DNA from: Dictyocoela muelleri
Lineage: Eukaryota > Microsporidia
Reading direction: 5' to 3'
DNA length: 34,841 bases
NCBI GenBank assembly: GCA_016256075.1
Contig: SDVU01000004.1
Span: forward strand, 1-34,841
Shown here: in pieces, positions 20,675 through 31,208 of the stretch
Numbering within the stretch: the first letter of the stretch is position 1
Layout of the letters: every line of letters begins with the position of its first letter
Translations under genes and position numbers: made by a program
The notes under the pieces: generated by a model
Database searches by the model: none
Told to the model about the DNA's origin: nothing
What the model saw: only the letters and a program-made list of their open reading frames with translations

Positions 20675-21775
20675 TTGCTTAGTGAAATTAAAATATCACA
20701 AATAAAATTCCTTAAAAAAGGCATTTCAAAAATAAAAGGGTTTAAAGTTGACACAAAAAAGAGATATATCATTCCTGAGGAATCAAAATCGATCATTTTA
20801 AAAAAATTACATTTATTATTAGGTCATCCGGGCCAACGTAAACTTTATTACACTATTAAGAATTATTGGAATGTTTCCAATATAAAGAAAAGTATAAAAG
20901 AATTGTCAGAAAAATGCGAAATATGTCATAAGGTAAAAACGGTAAGAAAATGTAATTATGGTGAATTATTTGGTGGCCTTTATTCTAGTAAGCCATTTGA
21001 AAAAGTAAGTTCTGATATTCTAGGCCCAATTGAAATCTTTAGGTTTGATCACAAAGAAGATCGAGATAATATTTATCTCCTAACTATAACCGATATATGC
21101 ACTCGATGGAGCGAAATAATAATATTAAATCGCATAACATCAAATGAAATCGCAAAGCAGTTTGATAAAAAATGGATAAGTAAACATGGAAAACCATTAG
21201 TTGTAATAAACGATCAAGGAAGGCGATTTATTGGAAATGAATTTAAAAATTTGATTAAAAAATATGATATTAAACACGTGTTGACCTCAACTAACAATCC
21301 TACAGGTAATTCAATCTCCGAAAGGATAAATATTACAATTGAGAAGTTTTGAGATCAGTTCCGGAAAATTCTAATCTTTATGAAGCAATGAATGTGGTAA
21401 GCGCTTGTTTAAATCTAACTCATAATAGGATTACATGTGCATCTCCTTATGAGCTGAAATTTGGAAAAAGTAAATTCGATCCAATTGAAAGAAAAATAAA
21501 TCTACTTAATGAAGCTAATGAGAAAACGTCGAAAAATATCAAAAAAGAATTAGTTAAAAGAAATAAAAATCGTGATTTATTTTTTAAATTTAATAATTTG
21601 GGGATTCTGTTTATATTTATACAAAAAAAAATCTAAAGATGTCTAACCCTTGGGAAGGCCCATATCAAATAGTGGATAAAAAGGAAGATAAAAATAGGTA
21701 TTTAGTAATGAGAGGTAATAAAGAGACCTGGTTTAACATTAAACTGTTAAGTCCAGATCTTGGAGGGATAAGAAT
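20675..21775 (+). pseudogene. integrase region of the gypsy element
   Basis: HHCC zinc domain (LLLGHPGQRKL then CEICHKVKTV, about 20813-20940), catalytic core with SSDILGPIEIF, TITDICTRWSE and VINDQGRRFIGNEF (about 21009-21246), NPTGNSISERIN with the catalytic Glu (about 21295), and a C-terminal WEGPYQIVDK module (about 21651), the GPY/F domain of gypsy integrases. Fossil. Confidence 0.88.
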
Positions 21776-21968
21776 GTAGTGTATTCTGATTGTGCGTGGG
21801 TTCGAGACTTTTTGTAAAAAGTTAATATATAAAAATAATTCAAAAGAACCCCTATGCCATACCAACACTACAATGATGAAAAGTTTTTAAATAAAGAATT
21901 TAAAAGAAATTATTTAAGTATTTATTTGTCGACCATAAATTGTGTGCCGCTAAATATAGCGCACAGCA
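21775..21968 (+). repeat. 3' LTR
   Basis: 194 bp, about five differences from the 5' LTR; followed by GTAT, matching the four bases before 17844. Confidence 0.92.
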
Positions 21969-21973
21969 GTATT

Positions 21974-22130
21974 ATGATAATCTTTTTTTGTATGAGAAAT
22001 TGATAGGGAAATTTTCAAAATTCGAAATCATATCTCTGTTGAACACAATTTGACTAAACGTATGATGATAATCATTTTTGTGTGAGAGAAATTGATGGTG
22101 AAATTATAAAATTTAAGATATTATCTCTAG
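21974..22130 (+). repeat. imperfect ~65-bp direct duplication
   Basis: ATGATAATC..TTTTTGT.TGAGA..AATTGAT.GGGAAATT..AAAATT occurs at 21974-22038 and again, diverged, at 22065-22130. It lies in the interior of the older element, just after the gypsy insertion site. Confidence 0.55.
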
Positions 22131-22530
22131 AGAAATTAGTATTATAAACCTACGTTTTTTAAAGTTGTTTCAATGTGATAAAATTAAAAATATGAATTCT
22201 AGTACATGATGTTTTAATTATATATAGTTCAATATTTAGGATTATTAAGTTTACAAATACAATGTTTTAAAAATAAATATTATATTTTTCCCCTTTTAAA
22301 ATTTTGAATATATTAAAAAGATGTTTACTTCGATCAAAACATACGTTTATCTGATTATATTCGAAGTGTTTCAATTTTTTATTTCAATTTAAACTTTGTT
22401 TTAGTATAAACAATAAAAATACGAAAAGGGTTGTGAAGTTTTATTTTTATTTGAAATACGGATTTGATTTTTTTTAATAAACTTGGCGTTAAATACACAT
22501 TTTCCAATTATGAATTTAGGGAGACATAAC

Positions 22531-22717
22531 GAGCTGATATTTTTTGGCCATTTTGCTAATAAAACTCATTATCAAAATTTTGATTTTGAATACTAAATCA
22601 TTAGGGTCATAATGTGTTGTTAGGCTTTTAATAAAAATTTTATTATTAAAAATTGATTTTTTATTTTTCAAATCTAATTTGATAAGAGTTTTGATGTGCA
22701 AGGTGACATTATATGTC
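22531..22717 (-). repeat. right long terminal inverted repeat
   Basis: Partner of 16477-16660. A ~30-bp piece of it (TTAGGCTTTTAATAAAAATT..) recurs at 23727-23757, so remains of another copy lie nearby. The open frame on the minus strand here is not a gene. Confidence 0.7.
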
Positions 22718-22781
22718 CTAATAATATCTTTTGAATATTCACGGTTTTTAAAATGAAGTATTTTTATTCCATATCCCAATC

Positions 22782-23721
22782 CGAAAAAATAACGAAGGCA
22801 TTTTTTTTTTTTTGGGGGGGGTCAGTGGTGTTTTATCCGAAAAAAAGCCGCCAAAAAGAATAATTTAAATAAATTTTAGAATAATTTATATAATAAAACA
22901 ATGTTAAATGTATTTTTCGAAAAAATATATTTTTAATTGTTGGATCTAATCCTTTTTTTTTCTTTATAGGAGAAAAACCGACACATTCTGATTAATTAAA
23001 ACTTGAATATATACTAAAAAAACGAATTTCTAAATCAATATAAGAAGAAAATTAAAATATCATAATTTCTGCGTAAAATCATTTATTTAAATTATTGAAA
23101 TATTTTATGGTCATAGTAATTATAAACATCAATCAATGTTTAAGCCTAGCTTTGTTATGCATGATCTGTAGGAATTCCAATAATATGTTTATATTCTAAA
23201 AGAAAAAAATCTTTCAGACTTTAAAATTACACCGGGAGAGTGTGTTCTGATATAAATTTTTTACTAATTTTAATTACTTAATTTCTTAAATCTGATTAAA
23301 CAAGATGTTTGGAATATTAAAAGACGAAATCCAAACAGTTGACAATATAAACTTTTAAATCCGAAAACCCCTTTACTTACAATTATAGAGTAATTGTACA
23401 ACAGGCTTAGTTTAAAACTTAAAACTATAAGGTAAGTGACGAATTTTCTCAAAGCAATTTTTATTAATGTAAAGGCGAAAAAATGTTTAAATGATGACTT
23501 TAATTATTTAATTTAATATCTGGGTTGAGATCTTATTATTTTATAAATATAAGGAAAGTCAAAAGTTTTAATAATAATGAGAACACCCGGCAAATATAAA
23601 TTGTTTTATTATTATAAATTATTTTTAAATTTAATAAATCCATTTTTTGGCGGCATTTTTTCGGATAAAACGCCGCCGAAAAAAAAAAAAAGAAAAATGC
23701 CTTCGGCATTTTTTCGGATTG
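22782..23721. mobile_element. ~940-bp non-coding element with ~130-bp inverted repeats
   Basis: 22782-22910 and 23595-23721 are inverted copies (AATCCGAAAAAAT at the ends, GTTTTATCCGAAAAAA, GCCGCCAAAAA, then TAATTTATATAATAAAACA). The right arm contains a perfect hairpin AAAAATGCC-TTC-GGCATTTTT. No transposase is visible in the ~680 bp between, so it is a non-autonomous element of unknown family. No target duplication is evident. Confidence 0.6.
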
Positions 23722-23773
23722 CCTTGTTAGGCTTTTAATAAAAATTTTATTATAAAAAAACGTTAGCCAGCGT

Positions 23774-23792
23774 TTTGCCACATGGTGGCAAA
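23774..23792. repeat. perfect 8-bp hairpin
   Basis: TTTGCCAC-ATG-GTGGCAAA, just outside the left end of the Merlin element at 23812. Confidence 0.6.
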
Positions 23793-23811
23793 GGCTATAT
23801 TTTTGGCTCAT

Positions 23812-24912
23812 GGCTCCCTAACACCGGTGTTAAAAAATTTTCAAAAATTTTCAAAATTTTTCAAAAATTTTCAAAATTAAATAACGGTGGTGGGGAGCCC
23901 TATTAGAAAATGGATTTTTTAACACAGCCACAAACAGACGTAAACAGCATTTTATTGAATCAAGAATATGCACTTTGTTATATTCAACAAAGAGGCCTTT
24001 TGAAATCAACAATTACATGCATAAATTTGAGGCAGAACTGTGATGGAAACATGAAAATCTACAGATCTAAAAAATATATTCTTAAAAATTGTTACACATG
24101 TACAAAGTGTGGTGTAGAAAAACATCTTTATCGGGTCTGCATATAGCAAGTCCTAAAATACCTTTGGAAAAATATTTTAGAGCTGTATATAAATTCTATG
24201 AGAACGTAACTGAGAAGAATGTTTTAAGAAATTGTAAGATTTCAAAATAAAGTTATCAGAAAATTAAATCAAATATTATGAGCTTTCTTAGATATAAAGA
24301 TAATTCCTCACAAGCACGGAAACTAGCAGTAGAAGGCATAAAAATCCAATTAGATGAGACTGCAATTTTAATTGGTGATCTACCTGATTGTTCTAGCTCT
24401 ATTTCGGATAGATACCCCGGGAATTATATGGATAGTTGGTATGATCGAGGAATATACAAGAGATTTTTATTGTGAGATTGTTCCAGATCGAACTCAAAAC
24501 ACTTTTTCGGCACTTTCTGACAGATATATTGAAAAAAGAAGTATCATTATAACTGATGGCTATGCTTCTTATCCCGTAGCTGTTTTAAATAATCAGTGTT
24601 CACATCTGATTGTTAATCATTCTCAAGGATTCAAAAACATTGAAGCGTTCTACGCAAACAATATTGAGAACCTTTGGTCTTTGTTTAAGTACGAATGGGA
24701 AAAACGACGAGGAGTGTTGAAAAATTACCTTGAAGATTTTCTTTTGGAGTTTAAGTTTAGATATAAGTATTTACGTAAATTCTACTCAAGAGATATTCGA
24801 AGCATTTTCAAAGAAAATTACTTTTCTTCTCTCTGAAAAATAAAAATTTTATTTTTTATAATTTTTGTAAACCCCTCTCCTTACGGAGATAAGAAACCGG
24901 TCTTAGGGAGCC
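23812..24912 (+). mobile_element. Merlin (IS1595-like) DNA transposon
   Basis: Element of 1101 bp with inverted termini GGCTCCCTAACACCGGT (left) and its complement with one change (24896-24912). A second, inverted, imperfect copy of the left terminus (ACGGTGGTGGGGAGCC at 23884-23899) makes the left end able to fold back over a spacer of repeated TTTTCAAAAA. Between the ends lies one transposase pseudogene. The 8-9 bp duplication usual for Merlin is not recognisable. Confidence 0.8.
23910..24836 (+). pseudogene. Merlin/IS1595-type transposase, broken
   Basis: Start ATG at 23910, ten bases after the terminal foldback. The N-terminal part has a zinc ribbon with CYTCTKCG (24090-24115). The DDE core follows: IQLDETAIL (Asp codon 24353-24355), a GIIWIVGMIEEYTRDFY segment, IIITDGYASYP (Asp codon 24555-24557), VNHSQGFKN, then NNIENLW (third acidic residue). 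The C-terminal W-x-LFKYE and LEFKFRYKY tail ends at the TGA at 24834-24836. The reading frame changes near 24130 and again near 24380, and there is an in-frame TAA at 24248-24250, so it cannot make a working enzyme. Catalytic residues themselves are kept, pointing to recent death. Confidence 0.85.
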
Positions 24913-25042
24913 TTGAACCGGATTTTTTGATCGTTTTGCCATTATTAAAATTTAAAAAGGTTCTAAAATTAAAAAAATAAAAATGTTTTTTTTTATTTTT
25001 TTAATTTTGAAAAAAACAGCTTGGTATTAAAAAACATGGATC

Positions 25043-25086
25043 AAGACCGTGAGACCGACCAGAAATCTGGTCGGCCACACGGTCTT
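25043..25086. repeat. 44-bp palindrome at the Merlin left end
   Basis: AAGACCGTG + 3 nt + CCGACCAG + AAAT loop + CTGGTCGG + 3 nt + CACGGTCTT: every arm base pairs except the symmetrical 3-nt internal loop. It lies 26 bases before the probable transposase start at 25113. Confidence 0.9.
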
Positions 25087-25112
25087 AAGAAAAATAATTA
25101 TTTTTTACCCCA

Positions 25113-26025
25113 CATGAATTACAATGAAATTCCAAAGAAAAAAGGAGATAAAATATTTTCATCCATAGAAAATAGTTTAAATTACTTAATAGATGAAAAT
25201 TTATCTGATAAAGTAAAAATTTGTAGGAAATGTACTAATGATATGTTTATTCAAAAAGATGCATCATATGTGGATAAACACATATTTAGGTGTTCAAATA
25301 TTCAATGCCGGATAAAGGAGGGTTTATTTTCTGATTCTATACTTGCAATACCACAAAAACCTATTAATAATAAACTTCTGGCAATATATGAATGGTTGGC
25401 TCGGGATTTTCAAAAAATAATATCCAATGATACTGAGATGGCAATAAGTACATTTCAAAAAATTCGGCAAACTTTATTAAAATACTTATCTATAAAATAT
25501 GAAACAAAAAAGGATATGGTCTTGGGTGGTGAACATAGTGTTCAAATAGATGAAACCGTTATATATAAAGGCACATTGATAACATCACCATCAAATCTAT
25601 ATGATGAAATAAAAGGGCTCACATGGTTGGTAGGAATAATCGAAAGACATACGGAACGCATGATTATTAAAATAGTTTAAAATAGAAAAATACCTATCAT
25701 GACTGAATTAATAAGAAAACATGTTAAAATTGGTACATTAGTAATAACTGACGGATATCCATCTTATCCTGCTTCTGTATCTGCGGCAATGTGAAAGCAT
25801 GAAGTTGTAAATCATAGGATAGGATTTAAAAATGCAAATGGATTTCATACTAATAATATAGAAAATCTTTGGTCATTAATGCGATATGAAGAGGCTAAAA
25901 GACGAGGAGTGAAAAAATCAGCTATTATGGATTTTTTGAAAGAATTTACTTATAGGTATTATAATTTAAGATATGGTGATTTCTCTGAAATTATAAAAAT
26001 TTGGTATGAAATTGTATATTGGTAA
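25113..26025 (+). pseudogene. Merlin/IS1595-type transposase with two in-frame stops
   Basis: A frame is open upstream to 25021, but the ATG at 25036 would encode the terminal palindrome, so the ATG at 25113 is the likelier start. A zinc ribbon (CRKCTNDMF, then CSNIQC) precedes the DDE core: QIDETVIY (Asp codon 25549-25551), LTWLVGIIERHT, VITDGYPSYP (Asp codon 25750-25752), VNHRIGFKN, HTNNIENLWSLM (third acidic residue) and the EFTYRYYNL tail, ending at TAA 26023-26025. The whole length stays in one frame and is interrupted only by TAA at 25678-25680 and TGA at 25792-25794. All catalytic residues are present, so this is the youngest transposase relic here. Confidence 0.88.
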
Positions 26026-26446
26026 TGCATAATAAATAAAATATTATTTTTGGCATTTTGTATTTTTATTTTTTTTCAAGACTTTATAGAATTTTAAAAT
26101 TTTTACCAAGTAAGGGACCCCCCTTTGCCATGGTCGGTCACACGGGCTTGAGCCGAAAAATGATATTAATTTAAGAACAATATCGAGTGATTATGTATTT
26201 AATACTTTGTAAGTGAAATTGAAAATGCTCTTCGACTTATGACATTAGGTGACATAATCGATAAAACGATAGTGGATATTAAAAATACATCAATAAGGTT
26301 ATATTAATATTATCTTGTGTATTCATTGATAAAACTAATATCTTCTCTTTCAAGATTTTGTGAAACTTCGAGTCAATTTTAAAATTTTGCACAACAAGAA
26401 TCAAAGGTTTAATTAACAAGGTTTGTAATTAATCATTGGTTTAGAT

Positions 26447-27310
26447 CAGGGAAGTCAAACTCATATAAGATGTATAGCCATATTTATTAAAAAAATTTCT
26501 CGCGAGCCGTTCAAAAAGAATTGTGCCAAAGGTTGTATAGAAAATTGAAAACTGTTAAAAATTTGGTTCTTGCCGGGTCTTCAGACCCCCTCGGATTTGT
26601 AAATCCCAATTGGTAAGAGCATAGAATATGTTTCTTCATTCAAATAAGCTTAAAATCGCGAGATAAACAAATACACATAATTAATATCATCTCATTATAC
26701 TTTACGTTTTCCAAAAATAATGTAAAGCACAGTTTTTGGAAAACGTAGAGTATAATGAGATGGGATGAATTGATTTTTATGATTTTATTTATCTCGCGAT
26801 TTAAAGCTTATTTGAAATGAGAAACATGGTCTATGCTCTTACCAATTGGGATTTACAAATCTGAAGGGGGTCTGAAGACCCGGCAAGAACCAAATTTTTT
26901 TACTTATATAAAAGTTATAGATTTTTAAAATAAAAAATTTATTAACGAAAGGTATAGATATTTATTTCATCTTGAAGCCATTAATAGATTCTTTTTTCCT
27001 ATAATTCGGTCAAATTTGGGTAAGATTTTCCTTGAGAAAGAAATCTTAATAATAGATGACAGAAGTTTTTTTTCGACTTTATCATATACATTTTTTATAT
27101 AGTTACGATCATAAAAAGGACAGTTCATAGCGAAATGTACCCTGAAAAATAGAAAAATTCCCGTAGAACAAAAATTAATCATTATAAAAAATTATGTAGA
27201 ATATTTTATTTATTTAAAATGGCTATTTATAGGTAAACATAAAAAAATCAGTTAAAAAAACTCGCGGTCACACAAAAAAAACATAAGTGGGCCGCTTTTT
27301 TGACACCCTC
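26447..27310. mobile_element. hAT-like non-autonomous element carrying a foldback
   Basis: The left end CAGGGAAGTCAAACTCA and right end TTTTGACACCCTC resemble the usual CAGGGGTGTCAAACTC termini of hAT elements. Just inside both, CTCGCGAGCCG (left) and CTCGCGGTCACAC...GGGCCGC (right) are also typical. An 8-bp target duplication is not recognisable. The interior holds the foldback at 26557-26898 and a short minus-strand frame (26967-27182) that I cannot identify. Confidence 0.45.
26557..26898. repeat. ~340-bp long inverted repeat (foldback)
   Basis: Arms of about 160 bp (26557-26717 and 26733-26898) separated by only 15 nt, pairing from AAAATTTGGTTCTTGCCGGG through AAATCCCAATTGGTAAGAGC, TCGCGAGATAAA and CTCATTATACT to GTTTTCCAAAAA. 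Each arm also contains a small palindrome (GGGTCTTCAGACCC on the left). If transcribed it would give a long hairpin RNA. Confidence 0.88.
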
Positions 27311-27439
27311 GAAATCATTTTTTGGTGAAGTTATCAAAAAAACGGATTTTGTAAAAAACCTCGGAGTTTCGGGACAATTTTTTATTTTTTTACTCCATAG
27401 AGGAATTTTCACATGATAAAATTACAAAAATTTTGTCAA

Positions 27440-28570
27440 AAAGAAAAAAGGAAAAGTTAAAATATCAAGGATATGTGTATAACTTTAGAAAATTAACAAA
27501 AGATAAATATGTTTGGGTATGTAAATAAAAAGATTGTAATTTTAACTACATGCAATTAGGTTTTTAGTCTTTATCAACTAGCCTATATATACGCACGATC
27601 TTGAATATGCAACAAATCGTTAGAATTTGATATAAGGGGTATTTAAAAAAGATCTGAGGAAACTTCTGAGAAAGCTGGGAATATTATATACGAAAATTCC
27701 GAGTATTATTGTAATGCAGAGCTTTATTCGATACCTAAATTTTAATCAATTACAGTTCAAATTAAAAACTTAGAAATAAAAAGCATAGTATTTCAACACC
27801 TATCGTATCAGATATACCAAATTCAATAAAAAGTCATCTAGGGGCGATGTCTTTATACAGTAAGATTCAGCGTAAAGGATAAAGATAGTGTAGTTGTATT
27901 TTGCACTGATGATAATTTAATACATTAGAGAATAGTCCTATATTTTGGGAGATGGTACTTTTAAAGCATGACCGACAGGGTTTAAACAATTGTATACATT
28001 TATTGTACTTTTAAATGGTGTCTCTGTTTTATTTATTTTGTTCTGATGTGTTCTAAAAATGAACGATCTTTTATAAAAATAGTAACTTTTTTTAGAAATT
28101 ACGCCTCAATTTAATCAAAAAAAATATTATTTTGGATTCCAAAATATTTTCGCGAAATTTTTATAGGTAAATATAGAGATGCAACAATGTATGACTGTCT
28201 TTTTCATTTCTCACAAAATATTTGGAATAAAATTCGACAATTAAAGCTCACAAATCTTTATTAGACATCTAATAATTTTAATAAATATATAATATTGATG
28301 TTATTGTTATCATTTGTCAAGTCTGAAAAGCTTAAAACTTATTATGTGATTATCAGGGAACAAATTTTTAAAGAATACTTTACTGAAAAATTTTGAAGCC
28401 TTTGAAAAATATTTCGAAAGAAACTATATTCATAAATCATTTTTAGATGTCAATTATTGGAATGTACATAAAAGAATATTTAATTAACATTCCTATAACA
28501 ACTAATTGTTTAGATGGATACTATCGATGATTAAACAATCTTTATATCAAGGCCTATGCCATGTTTCTCA
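27440..28570 (+). pseudogene. Mutator-like (MULE) transposase relic with FLYWCH-type finger
   Basis: N-terminal part (about 27455-27550): KYQGYVYNFRKLTKDKYVWV then CKxxDCNF, matching FLYWCH zinc fingers, which accompany MULE domains in several animal and microsporidian elements. The MULE core begins at 27948 with GDGTFKA, then TGFKQLYTFIVLLNGVSV, the strongest family signature and site of the first catalytic Asp. CSKNERSFIKIVTFF, CLFHFSQNIW (about 28195-28224) and LLSFVKSEKLKTYYVI follow in neighbouring frames, as does the late region with WNVHKR-like and R-LNN relics near 28530. Several stops and frame changes. I found no terminal inverted repeats, so element limits are unknown. Confidence 0.7.
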
Positions 28571-28779
28571 TATTGTAGATGGTAGAAGTTAATGAAATTA
28601 GTAAATATGTTACGTGAATGGTTTTTATTAAATTTATTCTCATGACTAAACATTTCTTCTCTTATCCTCAACAGTGTATTTTTTATGCTTATTTTTGATT
28701 AATTAAAATTATGGAATTTTATATTGAGTGAAAAATTAAAATTTAATTTGGTATTTAATTTTTGAAATTGTTGTAGTCT

Positions 28780-31161
28780 TTATGTTACACGAAATGTTCC
28801 CCGTCATATACTTTTTTATAGATTTTATGTTTCTGATGTCTTATTTACCGTCTTTTCTTTTAAAATAAATTCGTTGCAAGTAATCCAAGACTCTAATGAT
28901 TTTGTATGGCCCGAAATAGCGTGGTTCGAGTTCACCAACTGTTTGTTTTTTTATAAGTATAAGATTTCCAGCTTCATATTTATGGTAGATTGTTTTATTT
29001 TGAAAGGGTATTTTTTGCTATAAAAATATTTATTTTTTATTATTTCATATTTATTTCTTTTATACTAGTATTAAAGATATTATTAATTCTATTTTCGAAA
29101 ACAATTTTTATCACGTCTAGATAAAATGACTTAGATGTGCGCAAAATGTTGTATATAGTAGCATTTATACGTTCCAATAGTGAATTGCCTGTTGAATTAT
29201 AAAGAGAAGGGAATTTTTGTTGATAACCTGATGAATTGAAGTATGATCTTGTTGCATATGATACATAAAATTTACTATTATCAGAAAACATGGTGCTAGA
29301 GGTTTTAAATTTTAAAATTCATTCCTTTTTAAAAGCCTTTATCAATTCAGCTGATGTTATTAATCGTAAATAGCATTTTGAGAATATACTTCACCTGTCG
29401 GTGTTTGTGATCACAAAAATATTGTTACTATCAAATTCGTGAGGATATGGACTTTCTTCAAGGTCCTATAAGTATCACTACTTATATGTTCGAGAGGCTT
29501 GTGTGAGATAGATTACATTGTATTCCCCGCGAATAAAATTTTTCATTGTTTATTTGGCAAAACCTTTTTCGAAGTTCAATTTTAGAAATTTAGTTGCAGG
29601 TTGATATTTTATGAATGATCCGAATAAATCTGGAAAGCAGTGTTCATCAGTTATAGAAATTTTATTATGCTATCTGTAGTCAATTAATAATTTTCCGATA
29701 CCACCAGTTTTTTCCTTTATAAAACAGGGGAATGCAAACATTGATATTACCTCTTTATACTTCCTTTGTCAATAAATATTTTTTTTTCATCTCTGAGTAG
29801 TTTTTTTTGGTAGGTGGACAACTATCGTTTCGAGATTGCTATTGTTGAGTTTAATGTTGGTATCGTATGAGTTATATCTTTAATTGGTTTTAGGGCTCTA
29901 TTGAATTTTGATAATGTCTTATAAGATTTTCTCTGACCATTAGAAACATTACTTTTTTTTGTAATCGCTTATTGTTTTTGATGTCGTATAATCATTATGA
30001 GAAATTTTATGGTTTTATAAAGTTTAGTATTCATCTTTCATTTTAATTGAGCTAACATGTTTCAATAAGAAATCGGATCCTAAGATTACTTCTTCGTTTA
30101 AATTTTCAATAACTTTTAAAATTATTGGAATAAGAGTGTTATCCCTAGATATCTTATTTTCAAACACGTTGGGCCAATAAGGTTACAAACTTCACCCATT
30201 ACAGTTATTATCTGTGAAGGTTTGGAAAAGAAAGTTGTAATTTTACCCTTTCTATAGTTTTTAATATAACAAAGGATGATGAAGATTCGCTGTCAATAAG
30301 TATTTTTTTGTTTTTAAACGAAGATATTAAAAAAATGTAATGTGTAAATAGGTTGAAAGTTCGTTTGTTTGATCTTTAAAACTCGTTTTTTTATTCTGAG
30401 TTAGACATTCACTGTCAGAAATATCCCAGTTTTATCTAAATTACACCATTTAAGTTTGTTTTATAAATATTTACTTTCATGTGGTTTCATTTGATTTTTT
30501 TATGTTTGCTGGAAATAAAATTTTTTTTCTCTACCATTCTCTCATATATTTTTTGAAACTCAGTAATAATATCAGAAACAAATTTTGATATTACAGAATC
30601 TTCTGATTACAAATAGGAATGTGTCTTCAGTGAGCCTTTTGATTTCTTTTTAAGTATGATTTGTGGACATTTATTCGCTTTAATATTTCATCTATGGTTA
30701 ACTTGTATTCATAATTGGTATGTAAATTTGAGATTTAAATTTCGTAAATAATGTTGTAATTGATAGATTGGGGTTTCGGAATATTTTGCTTGGAAAATAT
30801 AAATGAATATTTCTGGAATATATTTTTTACATTCGATTTTATTTAATATTTTATCAGAGCACAATGTTTTGAAGACTTGAATATTTGTTTGAACAGACCA
30901 ATCAATAAGTTTTACGGTATTCCTAAATGTCTTTTTTCCTTGAAAATGTCTGAGAAGTGTCACGAAAATAGGTATATCTCTTTTAATCAGGATGTCCGTG
31001 TTCATAATCTTACAGTCAACTTGTATATGCTTAATTGGTTTTGTATCATTGTTGTTAATCAGTGCATCAATTTTAAGAATATCTTCTGGGGGAGACCGAA
31101 AACTCGCCAAATATTTATAAATTTTTAATTTTTGATAAAAATTATTATTATATTTATTCAA
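28780..31161 (-). mobile_element. older Ty3/gypsy relic
   Basis: Minus-strand remains in gypsy order: a gag-like segment (30709-31161, starting MNKYNNNFYQKLKIYKYLAS), a protease-like ILIDSESSSSFVI (about 30250-30305), RT N-terminal motifs (about 29650-29830), and integrase (about 28850-29480) with STGNSLLERINATI near 29160-29210 and a YFGPYKIIRVLD GPY module near 28900. The integrase resembles that of the element at 17844, so it is a related but much older copy with many breaks. LTRs were not found. Confidence 0.7.
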
Positions 31162-31208
31162 ATTTATAAAAAAAGATAAAAAATAAATAAAAAATTTAAA
31201 TTTTAAAT

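Larger units (their letters stand above)
17844..21968 (+). mobile_element. Ty3/gypsy LTR retrotransposon (broken, fairly young)
   Basis: Complete in layout: 194-bp LTRs (17844-18037 and 21775-21968, TG...CA ends, about five differences, so roughly 97% identical), a 4-bp GTAT duplication either side, and a gag-protease-RT-RNase H-integrase order that defines Ty3/gypsy. The purine-rich TTGGAGGGATAAGAA next to the 3' LTR is a plausible polypurine tract. The coding part is broken, with roughly half a dozen breaks. LTR similarity says the insertion is recent relative to the host element. Confidence 0.9.
16477..22717 (+). mobile_element. second long-inverted-repeat integrase element, interrupted by a gypsy element
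   Basis: 16477-16660 and 22531-22717 are inverted copies of one ~185-bp sequence (GACATATTATGTCACC..TGCACATCA at the outer end, TTTTATTAGCAAA further in). Between them lie a degraded integrase (17090-17760) and a complete LTR element (17844-21968) bounded by GTAT on both sides. Without the LTR element the host element would be about 2.1 kb, comparable to the one at 9558. Its family is therefore probably also Ginger-like. It is broken. Confidence 0.6.
25041..26151 (+). mobile_element. Merlin (IS1595-like) DNA transposon, near intact
   Basis: Element of 1111 bp. The inverted termini TCAAGACCGTGAGACCGACC (left) and TGGTCGGTCACACGGGCTTG (right, 26131) match at 19 of 21 positions. The left terminus is immediately doubled as a palindrome (25043-25086). 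The right subterminal region has AAGGG-ACC-CCCCTTT (26113-26126). It is close in size and layout to the Merlin copy at 23812, but its terminal sequence differs, so it is a different family. Confidence 0.8.
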
